A stretch of 64,000 bases of DNA from Chloroflexota bacterium (GTDB lineage Bacteria > Chloroflexota > Anaerolineae > Anaerolineales > Villigracilaceae). The stretch is taken from assembly GCA_016234555.1 (NCBI GenBank), contig JACRBJ010000045.1, forward strand, positions 38,104-102,103. Direction: 5' to 3'. How positions within the stretch are numbered: the first letter of the stretch is position 1; each line of letters opens with the position of its first letter. A program made the translations under genes and the position numbers. This document shows positions 34,671 to 42,825 of the stretch, one piece after another. The notes below the pieces were generated by a model. The model was given only the letters and a program-made list of their open reading frames with translations. It had not been told where the DNA came from and made no database searches.

Positions 34671-35837
34671 TTACTTGATAATTTCCTCGCGGATGGTCCG
34701 GCAAACAGTATCGACCTGCTCCTCGGTCATCACCCCGCTGAACGGGATGGCGAGTCCGCGCCTGCCGAGGTCTTCGGTGACGGGGAAGTCGCCTTCGCGC
34801 CAGTCGAAGCGTTCCATCATGTAGGGCTGCAAATGAATCGGCAGGAAATATGGGCGGACGGGGATTCCCCGCGCTTTGAGTTTTTTCGCCATTTCGTCGC
34901 GGTTGATTTTCCCGTCGAAGCGGATGACGTAGACGAACCAGGAGGTGCGGGTGGTGAAGGATTCGATGAATGGGACTTCGACGCCTGCAATCTCTGCCAG
35001 CCTTGACTCGTACCACGCTGCGACCTGTTCCCGTTTCGAGAGAATTTCATCCAGCCTCGACATTTGCGAGGCCCCCATCGCCGCCGACATTTCGTCGATG
35101 CGGTAGTTGTAACCGAGGTGGGTGTGTTGCAGCCAGGTGTCGCCGGGGGCGCGTCCCTGATTGCGGAGGGCGCGCATGAAGTGCGCGGCTTTGTCGTCGT
35201 CCGTGATGATGACTCCGCCTTCGCCCGTCGTGATTTGTTTGTTCGGGTAAAACGCAAAGACTCCAAAGTCGCCGAGCATGCCAGCGTGTCTGCCTTTGTA
35301 CGTTGCGCCCAATGCTTCGCACGAATCTTCGATGACGGCTAATCCGTGTTCCTTTGCAACCGCATTGATCGCGTCCATGTTGGCAGGTTGACCAAATACG
35401 TCCACTGGCAAGATCGCCTTTACCGACTTTCGACCTTCGACCTTCGACCCCGTTCTCGGCAGATACTTTTCAATATTCTTCGCCGCATCTGCGACCAACT
35501 CAGGGTCGATGTTGCCAGTCTTCGGGTCGATGTCCACAAAGACGGGGATTGCGTTCTCGAACAACAGCGCATTTGACGAAGCTACAAACGAAAACGGCGT
35601 GGTGATGACGAGGTCGCCTGCGCCAATTCCAGCCGCGCGGACGCAGAGGTGAAGTCCCGCCGTGCCGGAGTTGACGGCGATGGCGTGCTTCGCGCCTGTC
35701 AGGTCACAAAAGGATTTTTCGAAATCGGCGGTGTACTTGCCCATGCTCAAAATGGGCGTGTTGATGACGTCGATGACAGCCTGACGGTCTGCATCGTTCA
35801 AGTCCGGGGAGGACATGGGGATTTTGTATTGGGTCAT
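34671..35837 (-). CDS. DegT/DnrJ/EryC1-type sugar aminotransferase with a small insert
   Basis: The 388-residue PLP enzyme has NSGTAGLHLCVRA (phosphate loop), IEDSCEALGA (aspartate) and FYPNKQITTGEGG (PLP lysine), the ArnB/PglE-like branch that aminates keto sugars. Between the NIEKYL and AILPVDVFGQ segments it carries TGSKVEGRKSVK, an extra tract coded by ACCTTCGACC-type repeat DNA (35422-35455) that also occurs in the intergenic repeat at 43738. So the gene seems to have tolerated a small repeat insertion on the protein surface. The gene is four bases downstream of a small membrane-protein gene. Confidence 0.92.
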   Translation of the reverse strand: MTQYKIPMSSPDLNDADRQAVIDVINTPILSMGKYTADFEKSFCDLTGAKHAIAVNSGTAGLHLCVRAAGIGAGDLVITTPFSFVASSNALLFENAIPVFVDIDPKTGNIDPELVADAAKNIEKYLPRTGSKVEGRKSVKAILPVDVFGQPANMDAINAVAKEHGLAVIEDSCEALGATYKGRHAGMLGDFGVFAFYPNKQITTGEGGVIITDDDKAAHFMRALRNQGRAPGDTWLQHTHLGYNYRIDEMSAAMGASQMSRLDEILSKREQVAAWYESRLAEIAGVEVPFIESFTTRTSWFVYVIRFDGKINRDEMAKKLKARGIPVRPYFLPIHLQPYMMERFDWREGDFPVTEDLGRRGLAIPFSGVMTEEQVDTVCRTIREEIIK

Positions 35838-35841
35838 TTGT

Positions 35842-36297
35842 CTATTCCAGATAGATTCCTTTTATAAAGGCGGCGTGTGGCGTCTCTTCGTGTGCCAGCA
35901 AAACCACAGATTGCCCTTGTCTCAACGCGTCGGCATAGGCGTTTTTCTTGACGCGGTTTTTGTATCGGTGGGTTCGTCCGTTGAAAGTGTACTCGTATTG
36001 AATGATGGTATCGGCATTCTTTTTCCCGGTGGGGAAGGCGCGGATTTCTGTAACCTGTCCCATTATTTCCCTGCCATTTGCAAAAGTGGAACTGATGAGA
36101 CTGTATCGCAGGTAAAAGAGCGCCAGCCCGGCGAGCGTAAGGATGGCTGCGAAGGCGGCGAGGAAAAGCGTGAAGTTCCCTTTGAAAAGGACGTCGATCA
36201 AATAAACAACCCAGCCGCCGAAGATCATTGCGAAGTAATTCTGCGCGAGGTAATCCCTGGCGATGATTTGGAGGAAGGTGGGGGCGGACTTTTGCAT
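35842..36297 (-). CDS. DUF3592-like small membrane protein
   Basis: The 151 residues contain two membrane segments (about 22-40 and 45-65) and then a small beta domain: GREIMGQVTEIRAFPTGKKNADTIIQYEYTFNGRTHRYKNRVKKNAY. That domain matches the style of DUF3592 proteins. It lies between a fragment duplicated from the start of the next gene (36305-36367) and that gene itself. Function unknown. Confidence 0.7.
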   Translation of the reverse strand: MQKSAPTFLQIIARDYLAQNYFAMIFGGWVVYLIDVLFKGNFTLFLAAFAAILTLAGLALFYLRYSLISSTFANGREIMGQVTEIRAFPTGKKNADTIIQYEYTFNGRTHRYKNRVKKNAYADALRQGQSVVLLAHEETPHAAFIKGIYLE

Positions 36298-36304
36298 TCG
36301 GCTG

Positions 36305-36367
36305 CTATTCCAGGTGACAGATCAAATCTGCGTTGGTTGGGTCAGGGGAGGACATGGGGATTTTCAT
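36305..36367 (-). pseudogene. Duplicated 5' fragment of the aminotransferase gene
   Basis: Twenty codons reading MKIPMSSPDPTNADLICHLE and a stop repeat the N-terminus of the aminotransferase (MTQYKIPMSSPDLNDADRQ), with identical bases over GGGGAGGACATGGGGATTTT. The DUF3592-like gene lies between the fragment and the intact gene, so it entered within or between a small tandem duplication. Confidence 0.6.
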
Positions 36368-36384
36368 TGGCGATTATTTTCTTT

Positions 36385-38487
36385 TTATGGGGATGTGAGT
36401 CCATAATAAGCCTGAAAAATTTTGAGGTTGAACTTTAGCAAGCCGTTATATCCAGCATAGGCCCACAAATTGCCCGCTGAATCGACTGCGACTGATTCGA
36501 ATTCAATCTGCTCGAATAGGAAACTGTGCCATTCCTTACCATTAAACTGTGCTAACACATGGCTATTGGCATACAATACGGTGCCATCAGGCATGACGTG
36601 CAACAACAAAACGCGGTAATGGAGGGGAAATTCATCATGGTTTATTGCCTCCGGGGCGGTTCCGACTTCAACGTAACGTTTATGGTAAGCAGGGGGATTA
36701 GTGGCGCCTGTGGGGAGAACATCGGGCTTGACATCTTGAGTTACAAAATGTACCTGCTGAAATTCTCCATGGGCAATGCGATAGACAGATGTATCGGTGG
36801 CAGCATACAGATTGTCCTGCGCGTCTTGCGCAAAGCGAATGAATTTTTCCGTCGTCTCAGGCGTAACCCATTTTTGCCATGCTCCGCCCTCGAATATCCA
36901 TACCGCCCCAACACTACCTACTGCCACGCGCCCATCGGGAAGTGGCTGAACACCGCCCAGAACAGAAAGGGTCAATTCAGCCGGTCCAGGTAAAAGGCTG
37001 GCAACCCCATCTTTTTTAACCACTGCCAGGCCCCGTTCGGGCGCGTAAAGCCATACTTGTCCAGATTTATCGAGCGAAAAACGCAACCAGGGATAATCAT
37101 CTGCTACATCAGAGTCCCCGCTGAAATGCTTTGGTATATCCCTGCCTAACTCATTGTAGCCGAAAAACCAACGTGAAAAACGTTCAAAGCGCGAGTCTGA
37201 ATCAATCGTTAACGGATCATCAGGAAAATCAATCCAGCGTACTTGTGAGAAATCTGGCTCCAACCAAGGTCCATTGAGTGTTCCTAAATCTTTAAAACCC
37301 CCCGAAGCATTGTTAAACAAATCATAATTATTATTTATCCATATTGTGCCATCCGCATCAATAGCAAGGGAGGCTGGTCCATAAAGTGAAGTTGAACTAT
37401 AAAGCGGATGGAGACCTTTAGCTAAGATCCGCTGAGATGGGAAAGACCATGAAAAGCCGCTATTTCCCATATTCCCATATCCAGTCGCATACTGCTGCGC
37501 TGTGCCTTCCTTTCGGCGGGCAGCAACTTGAGAAGTGAAATCAGTCAAGTCATTGTCCTGCATCCAAGTCTGACCGTCGAAGTGATAGGCCTCCGCTGGC
37601 ATGGAACAGCACCCACTTCGTGCGATAGTGATTCGGCTGGGGGAAAACACGCGCAAGCCGAACGGACAAGCACCTCCGCCTGCGTCAGGAAGCAGATCCT
37701 TTGGAAAACCAAAATCAATCCATTGACCGTTTTGACGGGTATAGAGTTCCAAACCGGCGTTTGCGACCCAGACCTGCCCATTCTGGTCAAAATCAATGCC
37801 AAAGATAGTACGCGAATAGCACAACCACTGAGTGCGGCCATTCAACGGAGCAGGGAGAAACTGGCCTTCATCGTGCCATTCCCGCCCATCGAAGCGAAAG
37901 AGGGCATTTTCTGACCCGCCTACCCAGACTTCGCCATTGGGAGCAATCGCAAGCGACTTAAAATAATTCACCGGCAACCCTTCCTGAATCGAGTACCAGG
38001 ATTGTTGACCGCTGGGCGTTTGGCGAATGACACCAAAACCGCCCACCAGCCAGAGGTCGCCGTTTGGAGCATAAGCAAAATCTGAGAAGTGATTGTATGG
38101 ATAAAGAGTAATGAACGAACGGTCAAGGCGCGACCACAGTTCGGGGTAATGAGGAGTAACCCAGGCATTCGCCCCCTGCGCTGGTCGCAACAAGGTCTGG
38201 GAAAATGGCACGGTGGTAGATGTAGGCGCGGTTGCCGTTGGGGTAAACGTGGGTGCAGGGGTAGGAGATGGCGACAAAAGAGCAACCGGCGTGGATGTCA
38301 CCACGAGTGTTGGTGTATTTATAAAGGGCATTGGCGTAGCCGTGACAGTGGGCAAAGCCGTTTGAGTCAGCGCGACGATAGTCCATGCAGCGGCGAGGGC
38401 TGTGTTTTCTATATCGGCTGTGTTGGGTTGCACGGGCGCGCAGGCGGCGAGAAACAATATCAGGATAAAAAGAAAAATTTTACGCAT
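36385..38487 (-). CDS. Lipoprotein with two-component-regulator-type beta-propeller
   Basis: This 700-residue protein begins with a lipoprotein signal (MRKIFLFILILFLAAC) and a Thr/Pro-rich linker to about residue 100. Repeated propeller blades follow, such as FAYAPNGDLWLVGGFG, LAIAPNGEVWVGGSENALFRFDGREW, IDFDQNGQVWVAN, LAIDADGTIWINN, FSLDKSGQVWLYA and VAVDSAGNLWAYAG. These are reg_prop repeats, normally the sensor of hybrid two-component systems, but no kinase or membrane output domain follows. The protein would sit on the outer face of the cytoplasmic membrane. Its start overlaps the stop of the ProRS-like gene by eight bases. Confidence 0.85.
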   Translation of the reverse strand: MRKIFLFILILFLAACAPVQPNTADIENTALAAAWTIVALTQTALPTVTATPMPFINTPTLVVTSTPVALLSPSPTPAPTFTPTATAPTSTTVPFSQTLLRPAQGANAWVTPHYPELWSRLDRSFITLYPYNHFSDFAYAPNGDLWLVGGFGVIRQTPSGQQSWYSIQEGLPVNYFKSLAIAPNGEVWVGGSENALFRFDGREWHDEGQFLPAPLNGRTQWLCYSRTIFGIDFDQNGQVWVANAGLELYTRQNGQWIDFGFPKDLLPDAGGGACPFGLRVFSPSRITIARSGCCSMPAEAYHFDGQTWMQDNDLTDFTSQVAARRKEGTAQQYATGYGNMGNSGFSWSFPSQRILAKGLHPLYSSTSLYGPASLAIDADGTIWINNNYDLFNNASGGFKDLGTLNGPWLEPDFSQVRWIDFPDDPLTIDSDSRFERFSRWFFGYNELGRDIPKHFSGDSDVADDYPWLRFSLDKSGQVWLYAPERGLAVVKKDGVASLLPGPAELTLSVLGGVQPLPDGRVAVGSVGAVWIFEGGAWQKWVTPETTEKFIRFAQDAQDNLYAATDTSVYRIAHGEFQQVHFVTQDVKPDVLPTGATNPPAYHKRYVEVGTAPEAINHDEFPLHYRVLLLHVMPDGTVLYANSHVLAQFNGKEWHSFLFEQIEFESVAVDSAGNLWAYAGYNGLLKFNLKIFQAYYGLTSP

Positions 38488-39700
38488 AGGATACAGATTC
38501 CGAATTACGAATTATGCTCACTAAATCGCCCAACTCTATATGTTGAATCTCGCTTGTAGTACGCTTTTTCAATTCTACCATCCCGTTTTGGAGCGCTTTT
38601 TCCCCAACCGTAATCCTGAGCGGACAGCCGATCAAATCCGCGTCGTTGAATTTGACTCCCGCCCGTTCGTCGCGGTCATCGAACAAGACCGAAAATCCAG
38701 CCGCTTGCAATTGGTTGTAGATTTCCTCAGCTTGGGCACGAGTGTCCATTTGTTTGCCTGGGACATGCATCAAGTACACATCGAACGGCGCGGCGGACTT
38801 GGGCAGGGTCAAGCCTTTGTCGTCGTGATGAGTTTCGGCGAGGGCGAGCAGGATGTTCTCGAAATCAAATTTGGAGCGCGTAGCCAAACAAAGGGCGGAC
38901 GAAGCTGAAAGCGGGTTGCCACACCCGACGCAGGAGTCACCCGCTTTGGCTTGGATCAAGTCAGCGACGATTTCGGGGGAGTAGTCCCGCCCGCAGTTGG
39001 TGTTGAGCAGGTGATAACCCGCTTCGTTGGCTCCAGCCGCGAGATTGGGCGACTGCGGAATCAGGTCATCCACCACGATGAGCGCGCGCTTCGCGTTCAA
39101 CCCGGCGGGGGAAGCGTATCCAGCCGCCGCGCCCGCCGCAGAAATTTCCTCCACCGTCGCCGCGCGGACATCGCCGATGAGATTCTTCAATTTAGTTTCG
39201 CTCATCTGCATATCGCCGCGTACGACGATAAAGACAAATCGGTTGTCAGACGTGCGGGTGTACATCACAGCCTTGGCGGTCTTCTCTTTCGGGATGTTCA
39301 GAAAATTCGCCAGCGATTCGATGGTGGGACAATCGGGCGTCAAGACCTTTTCGGTGGGAAGCGGCGCTTCTGTTGAAAATGGCGTCTTCCTGAATTGGGC
39401 GAGTTCAATCCGTTTGGCGTACCCGCAGGCGGGGCAATGGATGATCTCCAGCGGACCCATCTCCAGCGGACCCATCTCCAGCGGGAAGAAGGTTTCAGTT
39501 TCGCTTTTCAAGGTGGGCAGCAGGGCGAGGACATCCGCTGACCGCTTCGCGTGCAACTGCGAAATTGCCCGTTCCCCAAGCGGCAGGAGTTGATTCTCAC
39601 GGGTCAAATATCCCGCGCGGACGAGCCAGCCAAAGCCCGCTGTCCGCGCATTGTTTGGGAATTCACGCTGGGTTTGGATGTTGAGGTCTTTGTATTTCAT
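38480..39700 (-). CDS. ProRS-like protein with editing and anticodon domains but no catalytic core
   Basis: The 406 residues follow bacterial-type prolyl-tRNA synthetase in three blocks. The first is a short N-terminal piece (QREFPNNARTAGFGWLVRAGYL), then a complete YbaK/INS editing domain from HCPACGYAKRIELA (about 88) to GRDYSPEIVADL. The last is the anticodon-binding domain with VLFDDRDERAGVKFNDADLIG and PLRITVGEKAL. The class II catalytic core with motifs 1 and 2, and the motif 3 region (GSYGIGVGR in ProRS), are missing; the joins show no frameshift. It therefore cannot charge tRNA and is likely a trans-editing or regulatory factor. A 15-base tandem triplet codes EMGPLEMGPLEI at the first join. 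Confidence 0.85.
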   Translation of the reverse strand: MKYKDLNIQTQREFPNNARTAGFGWLVRAGYLTRENQLLPLGERAISQLHAKRSADVLALLPTLKSETETFFPLEMGPLEMGPLEIIHCPACGYAKRIELAQFRKTPFSTEAPLPTEKVLTPDCPTIESLANFLNIPKEKTAKAVMYTRTSDNRFVFIVVRGDMQMSETKLKNLIGDVRAATVEEISAAGAAAGYASPAGLNAKRALIVVDDLIPQSPNLAAGANEAGYHLLNTNCGRDYSPEIVADLIQAKAGDSCVGCGNPLSASSALCLATRSKFDFENILLALAETHHDDKGLTLPKSAAPFDVYLMHVPGKQMDTRAQAEEIYNQLQAAGFSVLFDDRDERAGVKFNDADLIGCPLRITVGEKALQNGMVELKKRTTSEIQHIELGDLVSIIRNSESVSYA

Positions 39701-39713
39701 GGCAATAGAAATT

Positions 39714-39736
39714 CCCCTCTCCTTGTAGGAGAGGGG
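39714..39736. repeat. Palindromic repeat family 3 (copy 1)
   Basis: CCCCTCTCC and GGAGAGGGG (39714-39722, 39728-39736) pair around TTGTA, followed by GGCAGGGGAGAGG. A related palindrome is at 59909-59931. It lies between the bactofilin and ProRS-like genes. Confidence 0.65.
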
Positions 39737-39748
39737 GCAGGGGAGAGG

Positions 39749-40288
39749 TTAGGCGTCGGTCTTCTTTTTTCGCGTCAACTTTTGGGTGGTATCCGTTGGC
39801 GGGGCGGACGGCTCAGACACGACGGGGATTTGGCTCGATGTCTGCGCGATGGACTCAGCCTGGGCGGCTTCCGAAGGCGTGGAATCGGGAGCAGGTTCGA
39901 GTTCCAGTTCGACGGTTTCCTCCATGCGGATCTGTCCGCGCAGGAAGGCGCCCTCTTCGGTCACGAAGGCGGTCGTCACCACATCGCCCCAAACACGTCC
40001 CGAAGAGCGGATTTCCAGCTTTTGGGTGGTGATGTTTCCTCGGACTGCGCCCGCCACGATGACGGTGTTTGCGCGGACGTTGGGGCAGGTGACCCGCCCC
40101 GTCTCGCCGACGACCAGCATCCCGCGCAGGGCAATCTCGCCTTCGAACGCGCCCTCGATGCGGACTCCGCCCGAACCGTTGATACTTCCGTGCCAGATGA
40201 CTCCCGATCCAAGCACCGAGGTGATCCGCTCGACGGCTTGTACGGGCTGTGAACTTGTTTCTGTGGGGGTGGTATTGCGTTTGAACAT
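39749..40288 (-). CDS. Bactofilin (polymer-forming cytoskeletal protein)
   Basis: The 179-residue protein has a central beta-helical domain (residues about 20-125). Typical bactofilin repeats are GSINGSGGVRIEGAFEGEIALRG, LVVGETGRVTCPNVRANTVIVAGAVRGNI and KLEIRSSGRVWGDVVT. The Thr/Ser/Pro-rich C-terminal tail ends in KLTRKKKTDA. Bactofilins self-assemble into filaments under the membrane without nucleotide and help shape cells or place enzymes. It follows fabI on the same strand after a terminator. Confidence 0.9.
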   Translation of the reverse strand: MFKRNTTPTETSSQPVQAVERITSVLGSGVIWHGSINGSGGVRIEGAFEGEIALRGMLVVGETGRVTCPNVRANTVIVAGAVRGNITTQKLEIRSSGRVWGDVVTTAFVTEEGAFLRGQIRMEETVELELEPAPDSTPSEAAQAESIAQTSSQIPVVSEPSAPPTDTTQKLTRKKKTDA

Positions 40289-40311
40289 GACTTCACAATT
40301 TTACCGTAGAA

Positions 40312-40346
40312 AACAAAAAGGCGGACGGCGCCACGCGCCATCCGCC
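40312..40346 (-). terminator. Terminator of fabI
   Basis: A 12-pair hairpin with one mismatch (arms 40320-40331 and 40335-40346) is followed on the minus strand by TTTTTG. It sits just downstream of the fabI stop. Confidence 0.75.
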
Positions 40347-40363
40347 AATTACCAATCATCAAC

Positions 40364-41152
40364 CTACTCGCTTTTTTCACTAAGTTGCACGCCCATCGTA
40401 TTGAAACCTGAATCCACATACAGGACTTCACCTGTGATATGCGTCGACAGGTCGGAGGCGAGGAAGACCGCCGAGTTGCCCACGTCTTCGATGGTGACGT
40501 TTTCGCGCAGGGGAGCCATGTCGGCAAAGTGTTTGTACATGTCGCGGAAGCCGCCCACGCCAGCCGCCGCCAGCGTGCGGATGGGTCCCGCCGAAATGGC
40601 GTTGACGCGAATCTTTTGCGGACCGAGGTCATACGCCAGGTAGCGCGTCGAAGATTCAAGCGCGGCTTTGGCGACACCCATCACGTTGTAATGCGGCGCG
40701 ACCTTGACCGAGCCGTAATAGGTCATGCACATGATCGAAGCGCCGGGGTTGAGGATCGGCAGGAATGCCTTGCTCAACGCCACGAGAGAGAACACGCTGA
40801 TTTCCATTGCCACCTTGAAGCCTTCGCGGCTGGTTTCGTAATACGGCTTGCTCAACTCGTCGCGTCCCGCATAGGCGATGGAATGAACCAGCACATCGAT
40901 CTTTCCAAAATGCCTTGACGCCTTTTCCACAAGCGACGCAATCTGGTCGTCCTGGGTAATGTCGCATTCCTCCACCCATTTGCAGTCCACCTGCTCCGCC
41001 AGCGGCTTGACGCGGCGTTCGAGCATTTCGCCCGCATAGCTGATGCCGAGGTTCGCTCCCTCGCGTTTGAATGCCTGTGTAATTCCCCACGCGATCGACT
41101 TGTCGTTTGCCAGACCAAAAATAAGCGCGTTCTTACCATCTAAAAGTCCCAT
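40364..41152 (-). CDS. fabI: Enoyl-[acyl-carrier-protein] reductase (NADH)
   Basis: The 262-residue short-chain dehydrogenase has the FabI-type NAD loop IFGLANDKSIAWGI (12-25), the catalytic tyrosine and lysine in YNVMGVAKAALE (FabI pattern Y-x6-K), and the substrate segment NAISAGPIRTLAAAG. FabI reduces the enoyl-ACP double bond in the last step of each fatty-acid elongation cycle. The length is typical. Confidence 0.95.
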   Translation of the reverse strand: MGLLDGKNALIFGLANDKSIAWGITQAFKREGANLGISYAGEMLERRVKPLAEQVDCKWVEECDITQDDQIASLVEKASRHFGKIDVLVHSIAYAGRDELSKPYYETSREGFKVAMEISVFSLVALSKAFLPILNPGASIMCMTYYGSVKVAPHYNVMGVAKAALESSTRYLAYDLGPQKIRVNAISAGPIRTLAAAGVGGFRDMYKHFADMAPLRENVTIEDVGNSAVFLASDLSTHITGEVLYVDSGFNTMGVQLSEKSE

Positions 41153-41168
41153 TAAGCTTCTCCTCGAA

Positions 41169-41732
41169 CTATTCTTTGACTAAAAATCTCCATGGTTTTG
41201 ATAGCCACGGCTCTGCTGTCTTATTTAAACCCACACGCGGAGATTTGGTCACGCTTTTTTCGGGGACGATTTGTCCCGCCTCGATCCACAACCCCGAGGT
41301 TGATTCTGTCAAATCGGCATTGTTCTCGCTTTTGGTGATTCCCATTGCCTGTGTCAATTTCCCCGGTCCCAGCGTATCGCGCCCGCCGCGCCGCGCCATC
41401 ATGACCTCGACTCCCTCGACTGGCTGTATCGCGCGGATCAACACCGCCGCCGGGAATCCCTCGCGCTCGGTGACGGCGTTCAGCATCCAGTGATTGCCGT
41501 AGGTGAAATAGACGTAAGCATGTCCCGCTGGACCGTACATCGGGGCGGTGCGCGGAGTCAGCCCCGCTTTGGCGTGACAGGCTAAATCCTCTTCGCCGAT
41601 GTAGGCTTCGGTCTCGATGATGATCCCGATCAGCTTCACGCCGTCCAGAATCCGCACCAGCCGCGCGCCGAGCAACTCGCGGGCGACGGTCAACGTGGGG
41701 CGGTTGTAGAAGGAGGGGGGGAGTATCGTCAT
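41169..41732 (-). CDS. 3-methyladenine DNA glycosylase (AAG/Mpg family)
   Basis: The start is the ATG at 41732 (MTILPPSFYNRPTLTVARELLG), giving 187 residues; the frame is open far upstream but that part is a shadow of the epimerase gene. Family motifs are IIETEAYIGEEDLACHA (with the catalytic glutamate), RTAPMYGPAGHAYVYFTYGNHWMLNAV and AAVLIRAIQPVEG. The enzyme removes alkylated purines during base excision repair. It is slightly short but complete. A perfect 26-base palindrome lies right upstream. Confidence 0.93.
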   Translation of the reverse strand: MTILPPSFYNRPTLTVARELLGARLVRILDGVKLIGIIIETEAYIGEEDLACHAKAGLTPRTAPMYGPAGHAYVYFTYGNHWMLNAVTEREGFPAAVLIRAIQPVEGVEVMMARRGGRDTLGPGKLTQAMGITKSENNADLTESTSGLWIEAGQIVPEKSVTKSPRVGLNKTAEPWLSKPWRFLVKE

Positions 41733-41736
41733 AGGG

Positions 41737-41762
41737 TTGAACGTTAAACGTTTAACGTTCAA
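41737..41762. repeat. Perfect 26-base palindrome
   Basis: From 41737 to 41762 the sequence is identical to its own reverse complement. The core reads AACGTTAAACGTTTAACGTT. It fills the gap between the epimerase stop (41765) and the glycosylase start (41732), so it could be an operator, a cruciform or a repeat-family member. Confidence 0.75.
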
Positions 41763-41764
41763 CG

Positions 41765-42688
41765 TTACTTGAATCTTGAGTCTCGTTGCAGCGTGAGTCT
41801 CAACCCTTCCTCGAGTTTTATCGAAGGCTGGAAGCGCAGCTTCTCTTTTGCCAGGTTCAAATCCGCTTTCATACGCGAGACGCCGCCGGAAGTCTGGGCG
41901 TTGTAGACTACATTGGCGTTGCTGTGCGTCACGTCCAGCACGGCGCGGATCAAATCCTTGATGGACGTATCCACACCCGACCCGACGTTGATGACCAAGC
42001 CGTTGATATTCGGCGCGGTGGATGCGGCGACCATCGCGCTGACCGCGTCGTCCACGTAGACGTAATCGCGGGTTTGGGTCCCATCGCCGTGCGCGACCAG
42101 CGTCCCGCCGCGCAAAGCCTGACGGAGGTAATGCGGCACAACGGGCGGATGCGACGCCGGCAGGTGTTGACCCGGTCCGTAGGCGTTGAAAATCCGCAGG
42201 CTGACGGTTTCGATGCCCCACAAACCGCCAATCGTGCGGACGTAATATTCCGCCGCCAGCTTGGACACGGCATACGGCGAGCGCGGATTCGGCGTGGCAG
42301 ACTCTTTCAGCGTCGAGTCGCCCAGGTCGCCGTAAACAGCCCCGGACGAGGTCAGCACGACGCGTTTGACTCCCACGTCGCGGGTGGCTTCCATCAACGC
42401 CACAGTCCCGCCCACGTTGACAGAGTTGTAGTCGCGCGGATACAGGATTGACTCCTGCACCGAGACCCGCGCCGCGAGGTGATAGACCACGTCCACATCC
42501 TGGAGCAAGGTCCACAGCTTGGGACGGTCGTTCACATCTCCACGCGTAAAATGGACATCGGGCGCGAGGGCTTGGGGGTCTCCTGTCGAAAGGTCGTCCA
42601 GCCCGCGGACCTGGTGTCCCTCACGGGCAAGGTAATTGGCAAGGGAAGAGCCGAGGAATCCCGCGGCTCCGGTGATCAGAAAGTTCAT
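41765..42688 (-). CDS. NAD-dependent sugar-nucleotide epimerase (GalE-like, extended SDR)
   Basis: The 307-residue extended SDR has GAAGFLGSSLA (7-17), TSSGAVYGD, the catalytic SPYAVSKLAAEYY (YxxxK) and RIFNAYGPGQ. These fit UDP-glucose 4-epimerase and related UDP-sugar epimerases or dehydratases. It is divergent from the PH-domain gene; an inverted repeat with a promoter lies between them. Substrate is not decided by sequence. Confidence 0.88.
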   Translation of the reverse strand: MNFLITGAAGFLGSSLANYLAREGHQVRGLDDLSTGDPQALAPDVHFTRGDVNDRPKLWTLLQDVDVVYHLAARVSVQESILYPRDYNSVNVGGTVALMEATRDVGVKRVVLTSSGAVYGDLGDSTLKESATPNPRSPYAVSKLAAEYYVRTIGGLWGIETVSLRIFNAYGPGQHLPASHPPVVPHYLRQALRGGTLVAHGDGTQTRDYVYVDDAVSAMVAASTAPNINGLVINVGSGVDTSIKDLIRAVLDVTHSNANVVYNAQTSGGVSRMKADLNLAKEKLRFQPSIKLEEGLRLTLQRDSRFK

Positions 42689-42734
42689 AGGGTCGCATTA
42701 TACAGTAAATGAAACACCTTTATATGATACCCCC

Positions 42735-42795
42735 GGTCACGGATTGCGCTTCCACGAGGTAAAAAGGCGCAATTCGTGACCGTGAAGGGTATAAT
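42735..42795. promoter_or_regulatory. Inverted repeat and -10 box in the epimerase / PH-domain divergent region
   Basis: GGTCACGGATTGCGC (42735-42749) and GCGCAATTCGTGACC (42767-42781) form an inverted repeat with one mismatch and a 17-base spacer. A perfect TATAAT is at 42790-42795, 31 bases before the PH-domain ATG. The right arm occupies the -35 position, so a repressor or activator site is plausible. Confidence 0.5.
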
Positions 42796-42825
42796 CTGCG
42801 GGCTTCCTTGAATTCTTATTCCATC

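Noticed and set aside
41733..42515. Minus-strand frame extending the 3-methyladenine glycosylase gene upstream
   Set aside because: It is Arg/Gly-rich shadow sequence of the epimerase gene. The glycosylase family begins at the ATG at 41732.
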